Shown piece after piece: positions 6,273 through 12,158 of a stretch of DNA of 12,158 nucleotides. Each line of letters opens with the position of its first letter. Position 1 is the stretch's first letter. This DNA is from Reyranella sp. Its GTDB lineage: Bacteria > Pseudomonadota > Alphaproteobacteria > Reyranellales > Reyranellaceae. The notes beneath the pieces are model-generated. The model saw only the letters and a program-made list of their open reading frames with translations, made no database searches and was not told where the DNA came from. The DNA is taken from contig JADHLS010000067.1 of NCBI GenBank assembly GCA_016780605.1, positions 1 through 12,158 of the forward strand, read 5' to 3'. The translations under genes were made by a program, and so were the position numbers.

Positions 6273-7139
6273 ATGACAAAACTGACGGGCAAGGTGGCCA
6301 TCGTCACCGGCGGAGCCAGTGGCATGGGCCGTGCCACGGTCATGCGCTTCCTGGCCGATGGCGCGAAGGTCGTGGTGGCCGACCTCAACGAGGCCAACGG
6401 CGCGGAGACCTTGGCGGTTGCCAAGGCCAACGGCCACGGCAAGGACATCGCCTTCGTGCGCTGCGACGTCGCCAAGGAGAGCGATGTTGCGGCCCTGGTC
6501 GCCGAGGCCGAGAAGCGCTTCGGCCGGCTAGACATCGCCTACCTCAATGCCGGCGTCGGCGGCGCCTTCGGGCCGATCGCCGAGACCAGCGTCGAGGACT
6601 GGGACTACACCTTCGCGGTCCTGACGCGCTCGGTGTTCCTCGGCATGAAGCACGCGTCGGTCGCCATGAAGAAGCACGGTGGCGGCGTCATCCTGGTCAC
6701 CGCGTCGATCGCCGGCATGGTGGGCGGCGGCGGCAGCCACGCCTATTCGGCGGCCAAGGCCGCGGTCATCAGCCTGATCGAGAACGTCGCGGCCGAGCTC
6801 GGCCCCGACCGCATCCGCGTCGTCGGCATCGCGCCCGGCGTGATCTCGACGCCGCTGGTCCATCGCGGCCGACCGGAGAAGTACGACAAGCAGTTCGGCC
6901 ACCAGCCGTGGCCCGACCGCGGCGAGCCCGAGGTCATCGCCGATGTGGCTTCCTTCCTGTGCTCGGACGAGGCCCGCTTCATCACCGGCGAGACGATCAA
7001 GGTCGATGGCGGCCTTCTGGCGCAGGGCATTGCGCTCTGGGGCACGGGCAAGGACAACGTCTTCATGAAAAGCGCGGGCGTGAACCGCGGCACGACCGGC
7101 GAGGCCATGGTCGTGCGTAACCTGAGGGACAAGCCATGA
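6273..7139 (+). CDS. Short-chain dehydrogenase/reductase (classical SDR)
   Basis: The 288-aa classical SDR has the cofactor loop T12-G-G-A-S-G-M-G19, D37 at the end of the second strand (favouring NAD(H)), the C-D-V stretch at 64-66, and N92-A-G94. The catalytic residues are S145, Y158 and K162 (Y-S-A-A-K). The helix-4 position that usually reads V-N-L-x-G-V-F here reads V-L-T-R-S-V-F, so the tetrad asparagine seems to be leucine (L117). A P-G-V-I-S-T-P segment and F-I-T-G-E-T-I-K-V-D-G-G close the core. A roughly 35-residue tail follows, longer than usual. It should interconvert an alcohol and a ketone; the substrate is unknown. Its last codons overlap the next gene as ATGA, so the two are probably translationally coupled. 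Confidence 0.94.
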   Translation: MTKLTGKVAIVTGGASGMGRATVMRFLADGAKVVVADLNEANGAETLAVAKANGHGKDIAFVRCDVAKESDVAALVAEAEKRFGRLDIAYLNAGVGGAFGPIAETSVEDWDYTFAVLTRSVFLGMKHASVAMKKHGGGVILVTASIAGMVGGGGSHAYSAAKAAVISLIENVAAELGPDRIRVVGIAPGVISTPLVHRGRPEKYDKQFGHQPWPDRGEPEVIADVASFLCSDEARFITGETIKVDGGLLAQGIALWGTGKDNVFMKSAGVNRGTTGEAMVVRNLRDKP

Positions 7140-8281
7140 GCGAAGCCGAGAAACTCCACCGCCATCTGATCGGCCAGCAGGGCTCACGGCGCTCGCTGAA
7201 CACGCCGGCGCTGGTGCTCGACCTGGAAATGCTCGACCGCAACATCGCCGAGATGGCGGCCTTCGCCAAGGCGCACAACGTCAAGCTTCGCCCGCACTCC
7301 AAGACCCACAAGTCGGCCGACATCGCCCGCCGCCAGATCGCAGCCGGCGCGCTCGGCGTGTGCTGCGCCAAGCTGGGCGAGGCCGAGGCGCTGGGCGAAG
7401 CGGGCATCGAGAGCCTGCACATCACCTCGCCGGTGGTGACACCGCAGGCAATCGACCGCCTGATCGCGTTGAACGGCAAGGTGAAGGACCTGATGGTCGT
7501 GGTCGACCACCCGGCCAATGTCGACGCCCTTGCAACTGCCGCGGCAAAAGCCGGCAAGCCGCTGACGGTCATCGTCGACATCGATCCCGGCCTTCATCGC
7601 ACCGGCGTCGCGACGCCGGACGGAGTCGTCGAGCTGGTGAAGAAGGTGACCGGTTTGAAGTCGCTGAAGTATGCCGGCGTGCAGTTCTATTGCGGCCGCC
7701 ATCAGCACATCGTCGACTTCAAGCAGCGCAAGGCCGAGATCGAGGAGCGCACCGAGTACCTGAAGGTCTCCCTGGCCAAGCTCGAGGCTGCCGGCTTGAA
7801 ACCGGGCATCATCACCGGCTCGGGCACCGGCACGCACTACATCGACGCCAAGCTCGGCGTCTTCACCGAACTGCAGGTCGGCTCCTACGTCTTCATGGAC
7901 CACGACTACAATGTCTGCGACCTGCGTGGCCTCGACAAACCGACCTTCGAGCAGGCCCTGCAGATCGATGCCCGTGTCGTCAGCGCAAACACGCCGGGCA
8001 TGGTCACGGTCGATGCCGGCCTGAAGGCGATGGCGACCGAGAAGGGCCCGCCGCTGATCCTGAAGGGCGCCGTCGAGGGCGCGACCACGCGCTTCATGGG
8101 CGACGAGCATCTCGCCGTCATCGCGCCCGAAGGCAAGGCCCCGCCCGGCCACGGCGAGCAGGTGATCCTGACCCCGCCGCATTGCGATCCCACGGTCAAT
8201 CTCTACGAGAGCTATCACGTCGTGAAGGGCGATACCCTGGTCGACATCTGGCCGGTGACCGCACGCGGCAGGTCGCGATAG
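7136..8281 (+). CDS. Fold-type III PLP enzyme, D-threonine aldolase / D-serine dehydratase (DSD1) family
   Basis: The 381-aa protein has an alanine-racemase-like barrel. N22-T-P-A-L-V-L-D opens it. L51-R-P-H-S-K56-T-H-K is the family PLP motif, with K56 the expected Schiff-base lysine. T-G-S-G-T-G-T is the phosphate-binding glycine loop. H349-C-D351, in P-P-H-C-D-P-T-V-N-L-Y, is the divalent metal site typical of this family. Members either split D-3-hydroxy amino acids into glycine plus an aldehyde, or dehydrate D-serine or 3-hydroxy-aspartate; sequence alone does not decide. It overlaps the SDR gene by 4 nt and lies 11 nt before the beta-glucosidase gene. The SDR may oxidise or reduce the aldolase's partner compound; that link is inferred from coupling only. 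Confidence 0.9.
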   Translation: MSEAEKLHRHLIGQQGSRRSLNTPALVLDLEMLDRNIAEMAAFAKAHNVKLRPHSKTHKSADIARRQIAAGALGVCCAKLGEAEALGEAGIESLHITSPVVTPQAIDRLIALNGKVKDLMVVVDHPANVDALATAAAKAGKPLTVIVDIDPGLHRTGVATPDGVVELVKKVTGLKSLKYAGVQFYCGRHQHIVDFKQRKAEIEERTEYLKVSLAKLEAAGLKPGIITGSGTGTHYIDAKLGVFTELQVGSYVFMDHDYNVCDLRGLDKPTFEQALQIDARVVSANTPGMVTVDAGLKAMATEKGPPLILKGAVEGATTRFMGDEHLAVIAPEGKAPPGHGEQVILTPPHCDPTVNLYESYHVVKGDTLVDIWPVTARGRSR

Positions 8282-8292
8282 CACCCCGCCTC

Positions 8293-9741
8293 ATGACGGC
8301 TGCGGGCGTAACACGGCGCTGCCTGGCCGCGATGACGCTCGGTGTTGGCGCGACGGCACTGGTCGCTTCCAGGACGAGCGCCGCGGACGAGCCTCATCGC
8401 GACCTGCAGTTTCCTCCCGGTTTCACCTGGGGCACCGCGACATCGGCCTATCAGATCGAGGGGGCCGTGCGCGAGGATGGGCGCGGCGAGTCGATCTGGG
8501 ACACCTTCTGCCGGGTGCCGGGCAAGATCCGCGACGGCTCCAACGGCGACGTCGCCTGCGATCACTATCATCGCTTCAAGGAAGACGTCGCGCTGATGAA
8601 GGGGCTGGGCGTCCGCGCCTATCGCTTCTCCATCGCCTGGCCGCGGGTGTTCCCGGAAGGCCGCGGTGCCGTCAACCCCAAGGGCCTCGCCTTCTACGAT
8701 CGTTTGATCGACGAGCTGCTCACCAACGGCATCGAGCCGGTGCCGACTCTCTATCATTGGGACCTGCCGCAGCCATTGCAGGATCGCGGCGGCTGGGAGG
8801 CGCGCGACACGGCCCTGGCGCTGGCCGACTACGCCGGCTTCGTCGCCGGCAAGCTCGGCGACCGGGTGAGCCGTTTCTTCACCCTGAACGAGATCCTGAC
8901 CTTCATCGAGGAGGGCTATCTACGTGGCCGCTTTGCCCCGGGCCTCACGCTGACGCGCCGCCAGCTCAACCAGGCGCGCCATCACGCGGTTCTGGCGCAG
9001 GGGCTGGCCGTCCAGGCCATGCGCGCCAACGGCCACGGCAACCTGAAGGTGGGGCCGGCGGAGAACATCATCATCGCCGTGCCGGCCTTCGAGACGCCGG
9101 CCAACATCAAGGCGGCCGAGCGCGCGACCCGTGACCTGAATGCGCCGTTGCTCACCGTGATGCTCGAGGGGCGATACACCGACACCTGGCTGGCGGCCCA
9201 GGGTGAGGATGCACCACGCTTCACCGACGACGAGCTGCGGGCAATCGGCAGCCCGGTCGACTTCGTCGGTCTCAACATCTACGGACCCAGCGTCTATGTG
9301 CAGGCGAGCGAAGCGGCACCGGGCTATGCCACGCTGCCGGTGCCTGAAACCCATCCGCGCATGATCCATTGGCTGATCTTCGGGCCCGAAGCGCTCTATT
9401 GGGGGCCGCGGCAGACGGCGTCGCTGTGGAACGTGAAGGACATCTACATCACCGAGAACGGCACACCGGCGGCCGACAAGCCCGCGGCCGACGGCATCGT
9501 CTACGACCTCGACCGCATCATGTTCCTGCGCCAGTACCTCGCGCAGCTGCGCCGGGCGACGGCCGAGGGCGTGCCGGTACGCGGCTATTTCCTGTGGAGC
9601 GTCCTGGACAACTTCGAATGGAACGAGGGCTATTCGAGCCGCTTCGGTATCGTCCATGTCGACTTCAAGACGCAGAAGCGCACGCCCAAGCTCAGCGCCG
9701 CCTTCTACCGCAAGGTCATCGCCGACAACGCCTTGGCCTGA
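8293..9741 (+). CDS. Exported family 1 glycoside hydrolase (beta-glucosidase-like) with Tat-type signal
   Basis: The 482-aa product starts M-T-A-A-G-V-T-R-R-C-L-A-A, a twin-arginine-like n-region. A hydrophobic stretch (about 10-25) follows, with a likely cut near T-S-A-A-D-E-P (28-34). The mature part is a complete GH1 barrel: F-P-x-G-F-x-W-G-T-A-T-S-A-Y-Q-I-E-G (40-57), T-L-Y-H-W-D-L-P-Q, acid/base E200 in T-L-N-E-I, nucleophile E388 in I-T-E-N-G, and D-N-F-E-W near the end. The residue after E200 is Ile where nearly all GH1 enzymes have Pro. It should hydrolyse beta-glucosides or related glycosides, probably in the periplasm. The frame stays open far upstream, over the aldolase gene, but the family N-terminus and signal fix the start at 8293. 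No strong Shine-Dalgarno is seen; coupling to the previous stop is likely. Confidence 0.92.
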   Translation: MTAAGVTRRCLAAMTLGVGATALVASRTSAADEPHRDLQFPPGFTWGTATSAYQIEGAVREDGRGESIWDTFCRVPGKIRDGSNGDVACDHYHRFKEDVALMKGLGVRAYRFSIAWPRVFPEGRGAVNPKGLAFYDRLIDELLTNGIEPVPTLYHWDLPQPLQDRGGWEARDTALALADYAGFVAGKLGDRVSRFFTLNEILTFIEEGYLRGRFAPGLTLTRRQLNQARHHAVLAQGLAVQAMRANGHGNLKVGPAENIIIAVPAFETPANIKAAERATRDLNAPLLTVMLEGRYTDTWLAAQGEDAPRFTDDELRAIGSPVDFVGLNIYGPSVYVQASEAAPGYATLPVPETHPRMIHWLIFGPEALYWGPRQTASLWNVKDIYITENGTPAADKPAADGIVYDLDRIMFLRQYLAQLRRATAEGVPVRGYFLWSVLDNFEWNEGYSSRFGIVHVDFKTQKRTPKLSAAFYRKVIADNALA

Positions 9742-9742
9742 C

Positions 9743-9783
9743 CCGGAACGGAAAAAGGGGCCGTTCCGGAGAACGACCCCTTT
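9743..9783 (+). terminator. Pair of overlapping, competing hairpins after the glycosidase gene
   Basis: CCGGAACGG (9743-9751) and CCGTTCCGG (9761-9769) form a perfect 9-bp stem. AAAGGGGCCGTTC (9754-9766) and GAACGACCCCTTT (9771-9783) form a 13-pair stem with one mismatch and a CGGA tetraloop. They share bases, so only one can form. No U-run follows, so if this ends the operon it is not a textbook intrinsic terminator. Confidence 0.45.
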
Positions 9784-10193
9784 CCGGACTTCGCGCCCCG
9801 AACGACCTCGGAAACCGGCCTGGCGCGTTGCCGCTCCAAGCGATCCCCGGGCGATCATACGAACCGCTCGGTCTACCAGCCTGCGAAGATCATAGATGCC
9901 GCTTGCGCGTCCCCTCTGATCCCGGTGCGACGTGCCCTTTCGGGTCATTGCCGCACCTCAAGCCGGTCGCCGAGTTCGGTTTTATTTGAGAGAGATCCTG
10001 GGTTCGGCCAACCGCTGCTCTCTGATTGTGAAGCTAGCACGACTCAGGCGTGTGATCTGGCAGATTCCGTTGCCGGTCACCGGTGCATTAGGTGGAAAAC
10101 AAAAATAAGATTCGCGCTGCTCGCATTTGTTGTAGCGACCTTCGAGCCGACCACAACTTCATGAGATTGAATGCGCGCGAACGATTCCCGAGG
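9784..10193. other. Non-coding stretch of about 410 bp, no recognisable gene
   Basis: I find no credible reading frame, tRNA or rRNA here. Open frames that cross it on either strand are continuations of antisense frames over the glycosidase or run into the hairpin element. An A/T-richer patch at about 10093-10112 (GGAAAACAAAAATAAGAT) is the best place for a promoter of the downstream sigma gene, but I see no convincing ECF-type -35/-10 pair. The left half may contain decayed sequence. Confidence 0.4.
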
Positions 10194-10365
10194 TCATTCC
10201 TCCCCATCGCGCCAAGGCGCGATGGTGACGTGGCCCGCAGGGCCGGAGGGGTCATGAGCATAAGTACGGTCGCTCATGACCCCTCCGCCCGCTTCGCGGG
10301 CCAGGCGTTTTGGCCGCTGTGCGGCCAAAAGCGCCACGCCCCACGCTGCGCGTAGGGAGGGATGA
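10194..10365. repeat. 172-bp nested-hairpin, MITE-like repeat element abutting the sigma gene
   Basis: The ends are imperfect inverted repeats: TCATTCCTCCC at 10194-10204 against the complement of 10355-10365, 10 of 11 matching. Inside are, in order, a 10-bp stem with a 2-nt loop (10204-10225), a 5-bp stem (10232-10244), a central 16-bp perfect inverted repeat (10244-10259 with 10272-10287, arms CGGAGGGGTCATGAGC), a 6-bp stem (10287-10301), and a 10-bp stem, TTTTGGCCGC, with loop TGT (10308-10330). No transposase frame is present and no target-site duplication is evident. The architecture suggests a non-autonomous mobile or REP-derived element. Its right end includes the SD-like GGGAGGG and the ATG of the sigma gene. 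Confidence 0.7.
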
Positions 10366-11222
10366 TTAATTTCCTGGCCAGGCAGTTCGAGGCCCATCGC
10401 CGCCATCTGCTGCGCGTGGCCTACCGCATGCTAGGTTCATCGGGAGAAGCTGACGATGCCGTGCAGGAAGCCTGGCTGCGCCTCAGCCGCTCGGAGGGGA
10501 CGGGCATCGACAATCTCGGCGGTTGGCTGACGACGGTGGTGGCCCGCGTCTGCCTGGACACGCTGCGCTCACGCAAGGCGCGGCGCGAGGAACCGTTGGA
10601 CGGCGAGCCCAAACCGGCAGCGGACCATGTCGCGGCGGGCGATCCCGAACGCGACGCCGAGCTCGCCGACAATGTCGGCGCGGCGTTGCTCATCGTGCTG
10701 GAGGCGCTGGCGCCGGCGGAGCGCGTCGCCTTCGTCCTGCACGACATGTTCGACCTGCCGTTCGAGGAGATCGCGCCCATCGTCGGTCGCTCGCCGGATG
10801 CGGCCCGCCAGCTGGCCAGCCGCGCGCGGCGGCGCGTCCGCGGCTCGGCCAGGGATTTGCAGCCCGATGTCGCGAGCCAACGCCGGGTCGTCGACGACTT
10901 CCTCGCTGCCGCCCGCAGCGGTGACATGGCGGGATTGCTTGCCGTGCTCGATCCCGACGTCGTGCTGAATGCCGACCCCGCCGCCGTGCGGCTGGGTGGC
11001 ATCGCCGAGCTGCGCGGCGCGCAGGTCGTGGCCGAAAACTTCAAAGGCAAGGCGCAGCTGGCGCGGCCCGCCCTGGTGGATGGCGCGTTGGGTGTCGTCG
11101 TGGCGCCTAGGGGCCGTCTGCTCTTGGTGCTCAACCTTGTGATCGACGAGGGACACATCATGGCCATCGACGTGGTCGCCGATCCGGATCGTCTGGCGGC
11201 GCTCGACTTGTCCGAGCTTTAG
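10362..11222 (+). CDS. ECF sigma factor with C-terminal SnoaL-like domain (SigJ/ECF41-like)
   Basis: The 286-aa protein is longer than a simple ECF sigma factor. Region 2 spans about 9-71: F-E-A-H-R-R-H-L-L-R-V-A-Y-R-M-L-G-S (9-26), D-D-A-V-Q-E-A-W-L-R-L (31-41), W-L-T-T-V-V-A-R (55-62). Region 4 spans about 107-161, with the L-P-F-E-E-I-A helix and S-P-D-A-A-R-Q-L-A-S-R-A-R-R. From about 172 a SnoaL/NTF2-like domain follows, ending A-D-P-D-R-L, comparable to the N-P-D-K-L tail of ECF41/SigJ. In that group the C-terminal domain tunes sigma activity instead of an anti-sigma factor; none is seen nearby. The DGGGK-like motif is not recognisable (N-A-D-P-A-A-V-R-L-G-G). The ATG abuts GGGAGGG with almost no spacing, and an in-frame TAG at 10353-10355 rules out an earlier start. 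Confidence 0.9.
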   Translation: MINFLARQFEAHRRHLLRVAYRMLGSSGEADDAVQEAWLRLSRSEGTGIDNLGGWLTTVVARVCLDTLRSRKARREEPLDGEPKPAADHVAAGDPERDAELADNVGAALLIVLEALAPAERVAFVLHDMFDLPFEEIAPIVGRSPDAARQLASRARRRVRGSARDLQPDVASQRRVVDDFLAAARSGDMAGLLAVLDPDVVLNADPAAVRLGGIAELRGAQVVAENFKGKAQLARPALVDGALGVVVAPRGRLLLVLNLVIDEGHIMAIDVVADPDRLAALDLSEL

Positions 11223-11250
11223 CGGCCTGTAAGGGTGGCGCCGCCATTGT

Positions 11251-11255
11251 AGGAG
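11251..11255 (+). promoter_or_regulatory. Ribosome binding site fixing a GTG start
   Basis: AGGAG stands 6 nt before GTG at 11262. The encoded N-terminus (M-R-L-Y-V-T-P-A-S-P) is the normal start of a GST thioredoxin fold, so GTG is accepted as the start. Confidence 0.75.
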
Positions 11256-11261
11256 AATTCA

Positions 11262-11894
11262 GTGCGTCTTTACGTTACGCCCGCCTCGCCCTGGGTCAGG
11301 CGGGTCAGGGTTGCGATCCTGGAGCTGGGGATCGAGGACCGCTTCGAGTTCGTGCAGACCAAGTGGCCGCACTCCTGGGGGACGAAGACGGTGGCGCACC
11401 CGGCCGACTTCGTCGCGGCGACGCCGGCGCAGCGCATTCCTGCGCTGGTCACGCCGGATTTCTCGCTGACCGATTCCCATTCGATCTGCGACTACATCAA
11501 CGCCGAGCTGGGCGGGTATCGCCTGCTGGCGCGCGAAGGTGTCGCGAGATGGCGGGGACTCGCCGACATCTCGGTCGCCTCAGCCATCATCGAGGCGCAG
11601 ATCCTCCGCCGCGCCGAGCTGCTGCGATCGGAACGCGAGCGTTCGACGGATTTCCTCGGCAAGATGCGGGAACGCACGCTGCGCTGCTTCGAAGCCCTCG
11701 AGAAGCGTGTGCCGGTGGCGGGCAGCGCGTTCGACCTGGCGCAGATCACGACCGCCGTCGCCTGCAGCTACGAGAGCTGGCGCTACGACGCGGACTGGCG
11801 TGGCGTCGCGCCGAAACTGGCCGCCTGGTACGACATCGTCGCCGAGCGGCCATCGATGAAGGCGACCCGGCCTGCCGAAACGCCACAGACCTAG
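11262..11894 (+). CDS. Glutathione S-transferase family protein
   Basis: The 210-aa protein has the thioredoxin-like GST N-domain: L-Y-V-T-P-A-S-P-W-V-R-R-V-R (3-16), with S9 near the usual activating serine; I59-P60, the cis-proline before the glutathione strand; and D71-S72 in T-D-S-H-S-I-C-D-Y-I, which binds the gamma-glutamyl end. A helical C-domain follows, with F-D-L-A-Q-I-T-T-A-V (about 158-167) where the family N-capping box lies, ending in R-P-S-M-K-A-T, a standard GST finish. The likely role is cytosolic glutathione conjugation or peroxide/isomerase chemistry; the substrate is unknown. It starts 39 nt after the sigma gene and is probably co-transcribed, suggesting a stress-response unit. 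Its TAG overlaps the stop of the convergent MFS gene. Confidence 0.9.
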   Translation: MRLYVTPASPWVRRVRVAILELGIEDRFEFVQTKWPHSWGTKTVAHPADFVAATPAQRIPALVTPDFSLTDSHSICDYINAELGGYRLLAREGVARWRGLADISVASAIIEAQILRRAELLRSERERSTDFLGKMRERTLRCFEALEKRVPVAGSAFDLAQITTAVACSYESWRYDADWRGVAPKLAAWYDIVAERPSMKATRPAETPQT

Positions 11895-12158
11895 TGGGCC
11901 GCGCCGAACAGCATCTCGCCCTTCCATCGCCGCGCCAGCAGGACGAGCGCCGTCATGCCGATGGCCGCCACGACGAACATGCCGAGAAAGGCCTTCTGGC
12001 CGTAGGCGCCGTAGAGTACGCCCGCGATCTGGAAAATCACCGCCTGCGCGGCGCCCGTGCCGAGGGCGTAGTACACGCTCTGGCCCAGCGCCGTGCCCGA
12101 CGATGGCAGGGCGCGCTGGATGAAGGCCATGGCGCCCAAATGGCAGGCCGCGAAGCTG
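11891..12158 (-). CDS. MFS transporter, C-terminal part (HcaT/MFS_1-like; 5' end outside window)
   Basis: The minus-strand frame is open from the window edge to TAG (complement of 11891-11893), giving about 88 C-terminal residues. The fragment reads S-F-A-A-C-H-L-G-A-M-A-F-I-Q-R-A-L-P, then A-L-G-Q-S-V-Y-Y-A-L-G-T-G and a hydrophobic segment with I-A-G-V-L-Y-G-A-Y-G-Q-K-A-F. A final membrane helix (M-F-V-V-A-A-I-G-M-T-A-L-V-L-L-A) and a short charged tail end it. The gQs(l/v)Y-x-A-l and aG-x-lY-x-x-x-G-x-x-a-F pattern matches the last two or three helices of HcaT/LacY-like major facilitator proteins. It is an inner-membrane solute importer by family; the substrate is unknown. Convergent with the GST gene, sharing the CTAG stop region. 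Confidence 0.8.
   Translation of the reverse strand, partial: SFAACHLGAMAFIQRALPSSGTALGQSVYYALGTGAAQAVIFQIAGVLYGAYGQKAFLGMFVVAAIGMTALVLLARRWKGEMLFGAAH

Noticed and set aside
6197..7120. A 307-codon frame overlapping the SDR gene
   Set aside because: It is an R/G/H-rich +2 shadow of the SDR. The SDR frame has all catalytic motifs.
7360..8292. In-frame upstream extension of the glycosidase frame (would give 793 aa)
   Set aside because: This part overlaps the aldolase gene in another frame and has shadow-type composition. The signal peptide and GH1 N-terminus place the start at 8293.
8920..9948. A 342-codon minus-strand open frame
   Set aside because: It is antisense to the GH1 coding region, shows low-complexity R/G/V/D composition and no family motifs.
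9800..10190. Possible tRNA or attachment site in the long gap
   Set aside because: I looked for a T-loop (GGTTCGA-type) with flanking acceptor pairing and found only partial matches such as GGGTTCGGCC, with no cloverleaf. No integrase is nearby.
10194..10365. CRISPR-like or phage-derived repeat
   Set aside because: The hairpins differ from each other and there are no regularly spaced identical repeats. A nested inverted-repeat element explains the pattern better.
10092..10406. Short frames on both strands in the region before the sigma gene (87 and 70 codons)
   Set aside because: They mostly translate the hairpin element, whose palindromes give open frames on both strands. No ribosome site or family match is visible.

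Overview
This window is high-GC proteobacterial chromosome and reads as an accessory, catabolism-rich region. Strongly G/C-ending codons, tight operons and oxygenase-type families point to a large-genome soil or aquatic alphaproteobacterium. A Reyranella, Rhodospirillales or Bradyrhizobium-like host is my guess; no rRNA or marker gene confirms it. I see no CRISPR array, tRNA, rRNA or transposase gene.

Left block (1-3968). The 3' end of a plus-strand flavin monooxygenase converges on a minus-strand run transcribed from about 4000 down to 411: luciferase-like flavin monooxygenase (LLM), acetoacetate-decarboxylase-like (ADC-like) protein, then type I Baeyer-Villiger monooxygenase. The first two are 3 nt apart. 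This looks like a pathway for oxidising a cyclic or aliphatic ketone. Three copies of one palindromic repeat sit in its gaps: one at the convergent junction, and two as an inverted pair between the ADC-like and Baeyer-Villiger genes.

Centre-left (4034-6269). A divergent pair, a LysR regulator (minus) and a class I aminotransferase (plus), shares an A/T-rich promoter gap. The pair lies between two direct copies of a 29-nt sequence (26/29 identical). This may be the footprint of a module inserted between the LLM gene and the SDR gene, which would otherwise be divergent neighbours.

Centre-right (6273-9741). A plus-strand operon holds an SDR dehydrogenase, a fold-III PLP enzyme of the D-threonine aldolase / D-serine dehydratase type (ATGA overlap), and a family 1 beta-glucosidase with a twin-arginine-type signal peptide.

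Right block (9742-12158). About 620 bp without a credible gene ends in a 172-bp nested-hairpin element that runs into the next start codon. That gene is an ECF sigma factor with a C-terminal SnoaL-like domain. A glutathione S-transferase-like gene follows, and its stop codon overlaps the stop of a convergent MFS transporter that leaves the window.
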